The notes under the pieces were generated by a model, which had not been told where the DNA came from, did no database searches, and saw only the letters and a list, made by a program, of their open reading frames with translations. From NCBI RefSeq assembly GCF_047948215.1, contig NC_134455.1, positions 152,998,575 to 153,062,574 on the forward strand: DNA of 64,000 bases, written 5' to 3'. This document shows positions 21,746 through 33,099 of this stretch, in pieces. This stretch comes from Lycorma delicatula (lineage: Eukaryota; Arthropoda; Insecta; Hemiptera; Fulgoridae). Made by a program: the position numbers and the translations under genes. Every line of letters starts with the position of its first letter. The first letter of the stretch is position 1.

Positions 21746-23107
21746 TAAATCAATAGGCCATTAAACTACAATAAATTTTTTTTGACCTTCCCACACTCCA
21801 GTAGTTTGTGGTAACAAAAAATATATTTTAAAATTAAGCCAAAACTTTTCACCCCGTTCTTAGAAAATTACAACTTTATTTAGAATTGTAAGATTTTGTA
21901 TTTTATAAACAATTTTAAAAAGTTCTTTTTTAAAATTTATTATCACCACTTTGGGATTACTTTCTTAAAAATTAATTTTACCCAAATGCTTCCCCTTAAG
22001 TATGGGAGCTCTCAAAATAGAAAACAAGCAAGTAACCGTTAAAAAGAGAATGTAATAGCGTCGTTTCATTTGCTAAAAACTTTCCCATGCACAAGTTTCA
22101 AACTTGTTTGGCGAATAAATCTTCAAAGAAAAAATATATTTTTACTCATATAAACCTATAATGAAATCATAGGTTTAATGAAATCGTAGGTTTATAAACC
22201 TACGAAATAGAATTTCAGCTAAAAATTTATCCTTTATGATGCATTACAGCCATAACGGCAGAATATTTTTAGGTAACTTCCTCGAACCACATTAGTAGTA
22301 GTAATTATTGACTTAACGCAGTTTTAATTCATATTAAACAAGAACCGATTCTTAGATTAAATCTCGATCATAGATTCCTGATATTATATTTATTAAAACA
22401 ACTTCCTAATTTTAATGACTTATATAGTAGCTCGAACCAGTGTCTTGTATTTTTAGTCCAGTGATTTGAGTGTCTGGTTACCATGCGAGGCCCTGTGTAC
22501 GACCCCAAATTTTTTTTGTTTTTTCGTCAACAATAATTTTTTATAGTTCAGGTATACCTCATCGCAAGTTAATTAGATATCTTGCATAATAAATTCTGAG
22601 TAAATTAAAAAAATCTATATTTCTAAACTGAACAAGGGGTAAAAGGACACAAGAGGAGCCAAAGAGACAAACATTTCTTATTTAAATAATGATCACAGAA
22701 TTAACAAGTTTATGGATTTAAAAAAATCATAATGTTTATGGATTTAAAATCACAATATTGTTTCATAACTGTCAAACACAAAATGTTTCATACTGTCAAA
22801 CTTACTAACTTAACATTGTAAAATCTGAGAAGTTTTTGCGTTTACACTGGTACTACAGTAAATTGCAATTTATAACTTTTTTTCTTTGTACAGCCCAAAA
22901 AAACAAAAACAAAAAATTTATATTTTTTGACATTGGATATTATAGAAACAAATGGAATACATTTAAAAAATAATTTAACGTTTATTATTTATGTCTTAAT
23001 TTTATATAATTTAAATGTACGTATTAAATGTAGTTAAAGAAATATTTAGTGAGTAATGAAACTGTAGCCAATAATAATAATTTATGATTTTTTTGTGTTT
23101 TCTTTTT
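21746..23107. other. AT-rich intergenic DNA
   Basis: No gene. 22140-22205 holds a small quasi-palindrome built from AAACCTA and TAGGTTT units. 22462-22505 has weak tRNA-like boxes (see rejected items). Confidence 0.5.
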
Positions 23108-23510
23108 AACGGTAAGTCGGAGGAACCCCATTTACGGGAAGTGTGTCGGACTCGCTAACAGGTTCCGCTGGATGTTAAAAGAGAGCGTATGTATGCCTGC
23201 TCCCTACCGACTAAACCTCATATCTCACACCAATCCTCTCCCCGGAGCCGGTCCCCGCAGCTAAGTATTGCGCGGCCCCAGAAGGTGCCATTGGGCTAGA
23301 AGAGATCTGGAGTCTTCGTGTATCATCACCATCGCCCATCCGCGCGACCACGGACGAATGACGGCTCCGCAGAGAACTTCCTTTACCCCTTCCCCCACAT
23401 CGGTCTAGCTCTTCTGCCTCTCAAAGGATTTTTCCATGATCTCCACTCTCTACTGCAAGGGCTCCTCTGGGAGCATCCTGTTCCTGTCTTGCTGAGTGTA
23501 TATTTTACTT
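23108..23510. repeat. GC-rich island, probable retrotransposon fragment
   Basis: About 400 bp of markedly GC-richer sequence with abrupt edges (GGAGGAACCCCATTTACGGG near the start, CCGGAGCCGGTCCCCGCAGC near 23244). No long conserved frame was recognised. It resembles the UTR or 5' part of a LINE more than host coding DNA. Unclassified. Confidence 0.35.
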
Positions 23511-24149
23511 CAGACAATCGAGAGTATTCTATTTGAGACTATAGACTATTTATTTTAGACTATAGATTATAGACTATTCTATAATTCATAATTTTGTTTC
23601 ACAAACAAAATTTCCCTTTCTTAGAAAAAAATTACCAGACATTACAAATTGGGTAACAGGACTAAAAAATCACTCTGTAGATAGATCTTGAGAATTGAGA
23701 AAAAACTGTTGGAAAGCAAGGCTATTTACAAAAAGTGAAATAATTAAAAAAGATTATCAAACTATAAAAGATTAGGGGTTGCTAGCTTCAATTGATACAT
23801 GTCTATACAATTCTTAATATCATAAAACTGTTTTACGATATCTTATAGTATCACCAGTATTTAGTAAAATTACCGATTTATTAAACATTGTAATTCTTGA
23901 AGTCTTTAAGTGGTTTAACGAAAAAAACACCTAAAATGACTTAAAATATAAAAAGTTAAAAATGTTAATCAATACGTTGTAGTAAAAAGTAACTTCATAC
24001 CAAACTGTGTAATTATTAAAATAGTAAATAAATATGAAAAACTACTTCAAACATGGCTAAATAATGTCATGCCACCGTTAGAATCATTTTGTTTTTAATT
24101 TCATTGCAGTTATAAATCCTTTTGTTTACAAAAATTACTTAAATTAACG
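23511..24149. other. AT-rich intergenic DNA
   Basis: Nothing recognisable apart from tandem ACTATAGA-like units at 23537-23580. Confidence 0.5.
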
Positions 24150-24331
24150 CTATTACAGTTCCGGAAACATTCTGGCTGAAGGCTACCTGCTATCCATTCA
24201 TATTTACTAGGAACGGAGGGTTTTTAACTTCGTTCATTGCTTCGTTAGATTGGCTGCACTGGATAAATGCTAGTCATGCATTATGCGCGAATTCGTCTGC
24301 GTTTATGTTGAAGTGCTAGTTGAGTGAGGTA
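24150..24331 (+). promoter_or_regulatory. Candidate promoter and non-coding first exon (speculative)
   Basis: A locally GC- and CpG-richer block (GCATTATGCGCGAATTCGTC near 24280) ends at a good donor-like site, GAG followed by GTATGC at about 24329-24334. The first ABCB6 coding exon has a strong splice acceptor just before its ATG, so an upstream untranslated exon must exist on the plus strand. This block is the best-looking candidate seen, about 13 kb upstream. There is no transcript evidence. Confidence 0.2.
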
Positions 24332-25420
24332 TGCACTTATTTTCATTGTTTATTGTTAGAATATTAATAATGAAGTGACATTCTTTAATAATCCATAGTA
24401 AGAGTTATTATGCCAAGAAATTTTGACTGATATCATTTTTAACTGCAGTTTCTAATTTGTCGGTAAGTAATAGATGTAACATAACCTGCATTTTTTCGGC
24501 TAGTTACCTTTTTGCAAATACTAACTACGCACGGTTGATTGCAATTACATTAATAATTATAAGTTTCTTAATTAAATGGGTTCACTTCATCGTAACATTC
24601 CCTTTCCTTTATTTTGTTGTAGATTAGAGATAGACTGTTGCTACAAATGAAACTGTAGATCCAAACGATCAAAAAATGTCGACGGTAAAATGTGAATTGA
24701 TTTTTTAATTTTCTTCTCAATAATTATTCGAGCAGTTTTCATTTTTTATGTACTTTGTTGATATAATTCGTCAAAAATGTTTACTGTTGAAAATTTATCT
24801 TCTGTAATTACATTCATAATAAAAGAAAAAACAAGCTTTTAAGAATAAGGTGGTAGGAATGTAAATTTATCAACCCTTAAATATGCATCATTGGTTAAAC
24901 AGAAAAAAAAATATATACATCGGTTTCGCCCATTTGTAAACCTTTCATAAAATATAAGATCTGTGTGAAGGACACACAGATTAATTTCTACTAGAAAGCA
25001 GTTAAAATATAGGTTAAATTAATAAAAAATTACTTTAATCAAAATATTTATTTTGATTAGAATAAAGAGAATAGGAATACTACCTATTTTCTTTATTGTA
25101 CAGAATAGGGTTGTACCCAATTATTCATATGTTACATTATTGTACATTGTTGTATTGTCGCATTGGTGCAGTAGAATAGTATTCTACTGCACCATGTATT
25201 GGGTGGAGTATATAACATTTGCTAGCGTACTATGTAGGAATAGACACTACTAGTAAGCTGTGCTATTACCTATTCACTCAACACAACTTTAATACCTAAA
25301 GATTCCTGGTTGTAAATTTGAAGGAATTCAGCAGTTTATATATATGTGTGTGTGTGTATGTATTTATTTATTAATACATAAAGTGTGAAAGTATAATGTA
25401 AAATGTAAGCACCTCCTAGT
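24332..25420. other. AT-rich intergenic DNA
   Basis: No gene. It contains an almost perfect 31 bp palindrome at 25164-25194. Confidence 0.5.
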
Positions 25421-25825
25421 TTAACCCTTTGAGTGCCAATGCCCTGAAAACAACACTAACAAAAAATATTTTTAAAAAGTCGATTCAAATGGTAGTAATA
25501 TGGAATAATATTTTTAGTTGTACTAAAAATAGTTTTTACTACATTTTAAACATAAATATTATGTCATTAGTCAGTTTTGGATGTTATTAAATGGTTTTGT
25601 GATAAATTTTTCTTTTGTATGTTGCCCCATATGTTGTTTACAAACAAAATGAAGCGAGCCTGATCCCCTGAGTGATAATACAATACAGAGAGTTTTAAAT
25701 GATGATTATTTGAGTGTTAATTTGTTTCTGACATTGAAATCGAGTTTGAGTGTTCTGAACCCTCAGAATCCCTGCAAATGTTCCAAACAGTAAATTTTAG
25801 TGATAAATAATTATTTGTGTTAATG
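25421..25825 (+). mobile_element. piggyBac-like element, 5' terminus and transposase start (remnant)
   Basis: TTAACCCTTTGAGTGCC at 25421 matches the piggyBac pattern of a TTAA target followed by CCC. At about 25650-25800, with frameshifts, the plus strand reads MKR, then PDPLSDNTIQRVLNDD, then SDIEIEFECSEPSES. This is the acidic N-terminal style of piggyBac transposases. No 3' end (an inverted copy of the start plus TTAA) was found. A larger element begins immediately downstream and probably split or replaced the rest. Confidence 0.45.
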
Positions 25826-28800
25826 GGGTATTCCATTTTAATTCAACAAATTTTCAAAACTTTTATTGCATCATTATTTTTGATTTTGATGATATTTGGT
25901 ATTTGATAATTACCCATCTTGTAGTAGCTAAAAAAATTTTTTTTTATGTTTTTAAAAAAAATTTTCATGAGTAATATTCTAACTTGCCAACAGGTAAAAA
26001 CAGCCATTTTTGTCACTTTTTCCATGAGCTGTTGCATTCTTATTTTACATTATACAGAGGTCAAAAAGGGCTTTTTAGAAAGAACAAAGATGGAACTTCA
26101 TCTTAGTGTACTTAAAATTCATTTTGTTACATAACCAAATCTTGTAATGTTTACTGAAGTTATGTTTACAAATTGTTGTTTTTTTTTCAAATTTTGGGCC
26201 CAAAATAAATAATGAAGGGCTTAGGGCAACAGTCCTGTTTTTTTACCTTTTAACTATTTGGTACTAGTAGTACTTATTATTTTAATAATTGGACTCTTAC
26301 TGAGCCCTCTTCATTAAAAAAAAATGTCACCAAATCATAAGATTTTGAAAATATCTCATTTTTGGGGCCCAAACCCCAAATGTAGGACACGTAGTAAGTA
26401 ATACAGCAGTAAGTAATTTTTATGAACTTTTAAACCATATAAACTTTATTTTGTTACCCAAACGGGTTGATGAGTAATGAAGCCATCAAAACCTCTAAAA
26501 ACACTGTTCCTTCTAACTGTGAACAATGTAACCATAAAATTCAGAGCATGTATTTTTTCAGATAGTAATGTAGGCCTACTATACAAAATATTTTGATATG
26601 TCTATAATGAGATAGCTTATATTCTAGATAGTCTGTTACTTAGTATCACTTGCACTCACAAACTTATGTTTAAACATGAAAGTCATGCATTGACATGAAT
26701 GTTTGCGTAATCCTGAATGTAAACATTGTAGAAGACTGAGTTACTGTTTTGATTTCAATATGATATGTTGTATTGTTGCTAGTGCTAATACTGTAGTTAG
26801 GTAACGTACACCTGTTTATAAAGTAATTTTATTAGCAGTGAACTTATATTTTATGTGATATCTTTTATTTTTAATTTTATTAGAGAAATTTTTATTTTAG
26901 CTGTAGATAAACTGGGATAAGACAAAGTGAGGTGCAATTGGTAGTTTTATAATTTATACTAATTGTATTGATATTGTAAGAACCCTTGCATTTTATAAAA
27001 AAGAATTATGTAGTGTTCAGTTGGAATTCACACTGAAACAGTATGTCACAAATTGACTTACAATAGATCTTCGGTATTGTACGATATTTTAGAGATAGAA
27101 CAGCAGATAATATTGATATTTTTAAGAAATGGATGTACTAAAACAAAAAGTATCTGTACTTTTCATAAAACCAAATATTTAAATAATTATTTTCATATTA
27201 ATGGGAAAAGTTGCTCTGATCCATTTAGCTGTCAGATGAAACCGGTTAAAAAATCTCTTTCACTTTCAACAAGCAATCCAAATTTAAAATTAATTCCAGG
27301 CAGAGCACTGTGTACAAAATTCTTAAACAAAATACAAAAACAGAAGATGATACAGAAAGCGAACTGGAATGTCAAGATATATTTGAGCCTTAATGTGTTA
27401 TAGTTGAGTCTGTGAATAAAGCTTGTTCAGTACTTGACATTTCCCTTGTTAAGGTTAAAAAATTATCAAGCAGCACAAAGGAAGCACTTTTAAAAAATAA
27501 AGTTATAAAAACAGTCGAATCAGTTGCCAGTAAATTAAATGATTCTTTGATTTAAATATCTCTACAGAAAAAATTAATATTTTAAGTTTATTACCAAGCA
27601 GCTGGAGCATTCAAAAAATTCAAAATGTATTTAGTGTTAGTCAGTATTTAGCCTGTCAATCCAAACAGTTAATTAAAATAAGTGGAATTTTGCTACAAAT
27701 CAGCAAAAAGAGTAAGTCACATAATTGATAAAAATATTATTAAAAATGTGCCAAAGATTTTTACGAGAATGATGAGCACAGTCGAATGATTGAGGCAAGA
27801 AGGATTGTGTGTGTGTGTGTGTGTGTATGGTCTACCAAAATGTAAAACTCATGTTATCTGCTCTAAAAATGAAATTTGATTATAAAATTCTCTTTTCAAC
27901 CATGGTATGTGAAAAAAAAAAGTGTGAAAAATGTCCAGGCATTAATGAAGTGCTCAGATTACTTCAAGAGAGGTGGGATGATTTTGATTCTGAAATTATC
28001 TTCAAACAGTCTGTTTCTGTTAACCATTGTGAACTAACTACTCAACTTTTTCCATTTAAAGAGTACTTAGATAAACTTACTGAAAATTTAAATAACCTAA
28101 AAAGTCATCATTTTGTTGTAAAGAAACAAGCTAATTTTCTCAACGTTAAAAAGGAAAACCTGTTGGAGAGTGAATGTATTGTAATGAAAGATTTCCTTCA
28201 AAATTTTCCTTTTGTGATACAGGATGAAGCCCAGTCATATCACTGGTCAAAAACCTATGCCACAGTACATCCATTTGTCATATATCTTAAAAAAGAAGGA
28301 AAATTACAAAGCTACTGTGTGATTAGTGAGTATTTAAAACAGAATACTACATTGTTCTTCTGATTCCAAAAGCAAGTTATAAATAAAGTAAAAACACTTT
28401 TACCACAAATTAAACAATTTTTTATTTTTCTGAGGGCAGCCAGTATAAAAACAAAAACGTTTCATAAATTTGTGCTACCATCACCAAAGGTTTGAAATCG
28501 CAGCTGAATGGCATTTTTTTGCCTCATACCATAGAAAAGGACCATGTGATGGTATTGGTGTAACTATAAAATGAACTGTGACTAAAACAAGCATTAAAAG
28601 GACAGTCAACAATCAAATTGTTACACCTTTTGAAATGTACAATTATTGCAAAGACAATATTAAAAATATAACATTTATTTTCTGTTCTAATAAAGATGTT
28701 CAAGAGACTGAAGAATACCTGAGTTTTCAATATCAGGTAATCATAACAATCCCAGAAACAAGAACTTTTCACAGTTATATTTCAACAAGTCAGAAATGTA

Positions 28801-30096
28801 TTCTGAAAGTCCGGGCCAATTCTGAATCAGAAATATTTATGTTAGTATTGTTACACAAGGAGATTAGTGTTTCTGATTGCTTTATAGGTTTACCAAAGCC
28901 AAAATATCTACTGTATATACGATGGCAAGTGGTGATTAAGTGAAGTCGTTGAAGTCAAAATATATGAAAATGAATAGGAATACACATTTTCCATTCACAG
29001 GGTCCTGGTACTTCATTCAAGAAATCATTGAGGGATAATCAAACATGGGTTCAACTGGAAATTATTTTAAAGATTATCACACCTCCAGAGCTTTTTCTAT
29101 CAACTACTGGAGGAGAATACAACATTACACAATGATGAATGAGGACTTATCAGTTCTACTCAATAAAAAAATGGCACTAAGTAAATAAGCACTAAGTTAT
29201 GTTAGTTAAGTTTGCTATCAAAATGTGCAAGATTTATTCATAACTTCCATTAGTAGGAGTAAAATAATGTAAAGTAAATTGAACAACTTGTTAATGTATT
29301 TGAATAGTTTATCATTTTGTAATTGACTATTTATAATGATCAATTTATTCATTCTAATGAGTTTAGTTGTAATTTTTTTATCTGATAAGATACATGCCAG
29401 TATTTTTGGATATGTTTATGGTTAGAACGAAGGATATTTTTAGCAGTTTTGTTGGCTTCATTACTCCTCAACCCCTTTTAGTAACAAAATGAAGTTTATA
29501 TGGTCTTAAAATATATAAAAATTGCTTTCTGCTGTAAAAATTTCAGATTTTTGCCAACTGTCCCACATGTGGTTTTTGAGCCCCAAAAATTAAGCATTTT
29601 CAAAATCGTATGATTTGGTGGCCATTTTTTTTAATGAAGGACACTTTGTAACAGTCAATTTTTTTTTATGCATATTACTAGTACCAAAGAGTTAAAAGGT
29701 AAAAAATAGGCTTGTTACCCTAAGCCCTTCATTATTTATTTTGGGCCCAAAATTTGAAAAAAAAAAATTTGTAAACATTACAAGATTTGGTTATGTAACA
29801 AAATGAATTTTGAGTACAGTAAGATGAAGTTCCATCTTTACTCCTTCCAAAAAGCTGTTTTTAACCCTCTGTACAATGTAAAATAAGCTGTACATGCAAC
29901 AGCTCATGGAAAAAGGGACAAAAATGGCTGTTTTTACTTGTTGGAAAGTTAGAAAATAGGTAGTCTATTACTCAAGAAAAAAATTTATTAAAATATTGAA
30001 AAAATATTTTTTGGCCACTATAAGTTATATACCAAATATCATCAAAATCAAAAATAGTGTTGCACTGATCATTTGTTGAATTAAAATGGAATACCC
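25826..30096 (+). mobile_element. 4.27 kb DNA transposon with about 0.72 kb terminal inverted repeats
   Basis: The left arm (25826-26564) and right arm (29379-30096) are inverted copies of each other with scattered differences. The termini read GGGTATTCCATTTTAATTCA on both ends. Other matching blocks include TTGGGCCCAAAATAAATAAT and GAGTAATGAAGCCA. The flanks carry TAATG at 25821-25825 and TAATG at 30098-30102, suggesting a 4-5 bp target duplication. Between the arms lies a decayed transposase-type gene. The superfamily was not identified. Confidence 0.85.
27053..28940 (+). pseudogene. Decayed transposase-like gene inside the long-TIR element
   Basis: Three blocks lie in order on the plus strand. 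27053-27403 includes FHKTKYLNNYFHINGKSC and SDPFSCQMKPVKKSL, then PNLKLIPGRALC, a Cys/His-type N-terminal region. 27890-28363 is the longest open frame, with CEKCPGINEVLRLLQERW and the block DFLQNFPFVIQDEAQSYHW followed by ATVHPFVIYL. About 28420-28943 includes FFASYHRKGPCDGIG (in a shifted frame), then TPFEMYNYCKDNIKNITFIF and IPETRTFHSY. This order matches a protein family I know only as uncharacterised, multi-copy invertebrate proteins (there with DFAENY-, SDG- and GKG.CDGIGG-type motifs). I infer a DDE-type transposase. Stops and frameshifts between blocks mean no functional product. Confidence 0.6.
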
Positions 30097-30102
30097 GTAA
30101 TG

Positions 30103-31297
30103 TAATTGTGTACATATAAACATGAAATATCAGAACATTGAACTCATAATACTTTTTGCTTGTAAATAGTGATAAAATTTATAAACTGCACAATTTTAGA
30201 AAAATAATTATAAATTAGTTATTTGTAGGAAAAAGGACTCAAAAATTGGTTACTTTATAGAAAATGAAATGTAATTTAGTGTACTGTGACTTAAAAAATG
30301 GTAAATTTTTTTTTAATGAATATTATAACAACAAAATTAAAAATTAGGGAAAATATTTTTGGAAATTTTTTTCTAGTAATTGTATGGAAACATATTTTTA
30401 TTATTGATAAAAAAAAAGTTATGCAATTTGGACAAAGAAAAACAAAGTTGTAGCATTTTAAAAAGTAGTCAGCATATTGTTAAAGTATGGTTGGCTTTCT
30501 ATGCATACCCAGTTGTATAATAGGTGCATACCCAGTTGTACACTCTAAGGTAGTATATAAGAAAAACATTGTGGTACTAAAAGGGGATTACAAATAGTTT
30601 GTTTTCCATCATGGTAGGCAGAAAAAATCTTATTAGAGAAATAACATTATATTTATTAAAAATTAAACCCACGTATAATTGTTAATTCTTAATGATGTAA
30701 TGAATTGGATTTGAACTTTTCTTTTACGTACATGTTAATGTTCTCAAATAGATTCATTAATCTTCAGCAATCAGATTGATCGCAATTCCATCTGATGATT
30801 TTGATTTGTTAAGTATATATTAGTTTTTAGGATAAATTGTAATTTAATCCAAGCAAAGTTCAATGAACATTTTTATTATTCCATTTGAATGATTAAAATA
30901 CAGAGAGAGAAAAGTTAAACCGGTATAAAATTCCTGTACTTGTTTTTTTTTTGTAATTTAAAAGAAGCTTTATATTTACTATTGTTTTGTAATTTGAATC
31001 TTTTGTTAATATCACTTAGAAATGACGTGAAAGTTTAGGTATTATGTGTTAGGTGTTTAGGTATTAAGATTGAGTGTAAATTTGTATCATTGCTTTAATA
31101 ACTGTACTGATATCTTTTAGTAAAAAGATATCAGTACAGTTATAAAGATAATATATCAGTTAAAAAGATAATAAACAGTAGTTTATTCAAGCTAATACAA
31201 CAAAAAAATGACTGTTATAGTAGCTTCTTACAAATATATGTTAACAAAATAATTACAAACATAACTAGAGCTCATGCAGTATTTTATATATATACAC
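30103..31297. other. AT-rich intergenic DNA
   Basis: No gene. It contains the perfect hairpin at 31098-31143. Confidence 0.5.
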
Positions 31298-31392
31298 TAG
31301 TAATCCAGATGGAAATTCAACAATTCAAAAGCAAGCAGGACAAAGTTATGTTTCGGTGCTATTAGTTCCTTGGTACTGTCTCCCGGCCAAGG

Positions 31393-31427
<35 letters not shown>

Positions 31428-31581
31428 CTGATTCAAATATTTATTGTTTTTGTAGTGAATGCTTGTAACTTGTTTGGATCTTGATTCCTAGGCTGGGAGA
31501 CAGCACCAAGGAACTAGTAGCACTGAAATATAACTTTGTCCTGCTTTCTTTTGAATTGTTGAATTTATATCTGGATTACTA
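31298..31581. mobile_element. 284 bp foldback MITE
   Basis: The 91 bp arms 31298-31388 and 31491-31581 are inverted copies with about seven differences and share AACAATTCAAAAG and GCAGGACAAAGTTAT. The loop of about 100 bp contains a TA run (31397-31422). The arms can be read as GTAATCCAGAT ends flanked by TA, as expected for a Tc1/mariner-type MITE with a TA target. No coding capacity. Confidence 0.85.
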
Positions 31582-32705
31582 TTTTCTCTCTCAACATCGA
31601 ATATATATTTAAGGTTAAGATAATGCAAGACCTACTATAATGTCAGTAAAGAATTTTTTATTTTTTTTTTTTTTTTATGTCATGGTCTGTTTACGACATC
31701 AACATACTAGAATATAAGCTTTGTTGTGCTGAAACAACATTTTTCCTTTCACTATTAGTTTTACTGAAGTTAGCATTAATTTTAAAACTGCATTAATTTT
31801 GATAAAATTTAATGATTTCAATTATGTTTCATGAAATAATATACATTTTACTTGTTTCTAAAAAAAATAAGTATATTTAACGTACTGGAGCCCCATACAA
31901 TATCTTTTTTATCTCTTTTCCCCCTTATTAATCTATTTAAATCTGAACTGAAATTAATCTTGAAAATTAATGATTCGTGATTTCTATCTCTGTGGCATTG
32001 TACAATTTTCATTGATGATAGACTGCTTTTCATGGTATGAATTTTATATACTGAAAACACATATAAAAAACTTAACATAACATTTAGGAATGAAAGACAA
32101 ACAATGATAAAGAAAAAGGATTAAAACTAAAACTAAAACTGCAGTGGGTGTACAATATTTAAAAATATAAATATTTTGTGGTAATATGCAGAATACTTAT
32201 TCTGCAATTACCACAAAAAACACAATGGAATCATAATATATTAATCAGTCTGAGAAATACAAGGAAAAAGAATTATATATATGTATGTATATATTAAAAC
32301 TCATAAAGTAGCACAAGGTGATAAAATAATAATCAATATTTATGTAAATTATTATAAATATTTTAAGAACATAAACAAAAAATACCGTTACATTATAAAT
32401 AAACAAAAATGTGTTTATCATATCTTATTTCAGTCACTCACAGTTAAACAAACATAAAATGTGTACTTACAAATACATCAAATAATTACATCTCAAAATT
32501 GAGTGTGTTCAATTAAGGACTACAATGTTATTATTCAAAATATTGTCCTAGTACATATTTTCTAATTAGGTGCGTGAGTGTGACTAATTACACTCATAAT
32601 CAGTTTTACTTCATATTGTAATTCTTTAAAACATAGCTAAATAATTGATTGAATTCATGAGATAAGAGATTGTTGTTACAATATAAATTGGTAAGCATTT
32701 GTGAG
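31582..32705. other. AT-rich intergenic DNA
   Basis: No gene. A 20 bp stem with a 2 nt loop lies at 32175-32217 (TTTGTGGTAAT, TGCAGAATA and their inversion). Confidence 0.5.
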
Positions 32706-32707
32706 AT

Positions 32708-32960
32708 CTGTTCAAAAAGTATCTAATCATAAGCCAATAAAAAAGCAGTAGCTTACTTATTGGTTTTCAACTTTAATATCCTTTTTAATCCTTCCTCGTG
32801 ATTCCACATATTTAACTCAGCAGTCTTGTCATTGCGAGAAATGTTTTTGTAGCTCTCTTTTGGAATGGCAATCAGTAGTGTCAATATGTTAATAATTTTG
32901 TGTTCTTGCCTGCCAAATCAGAATTCTAAATGCACCTAACCTTGAAAACAACCAAAAATG
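32708..32960 (-). mobile_element. Possible mariner 3' end fragment
   Basis: The plus-strand edge CTGTTCAAAAAGTATCTAAT resembles a mariner terminal repeat. Reading leftwards on the minus strand gives a short frame with AIPKESYKNIS, like the mariner C-terminal segment (AIPKE). The fragment lacks the catalytic region and its partner end. Confidence 0.3.
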
Positions 32961-33099
32961 ACAAGAAGCTGCCATTTGTGGTCAGAAAGGTGCCTGATGA
33001 ACCTGTGGAATTCTGGGCTTGATCGAGAAATCCTGGATTAGAAGTGACAAATGCTTTATGATGTGATAGTCACTACATATTTGAAAATTCCACTTATCA

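Noticed and set aside
22462..22505. tRNA-like boxes (TAGTCCAGTGATTTGAG and GTGTACGACCCC)
   Set aside because: The boxes fit only loosely, no cloverleaf with paired acceptor stem could be built, and no SINE body follows.
27809..27835. MCVCVCM start of the transposase-like frame
   Set aside because: It is a translated GTGT microsatellite (27808-27829), so the natural start of that block lies elsewhere.
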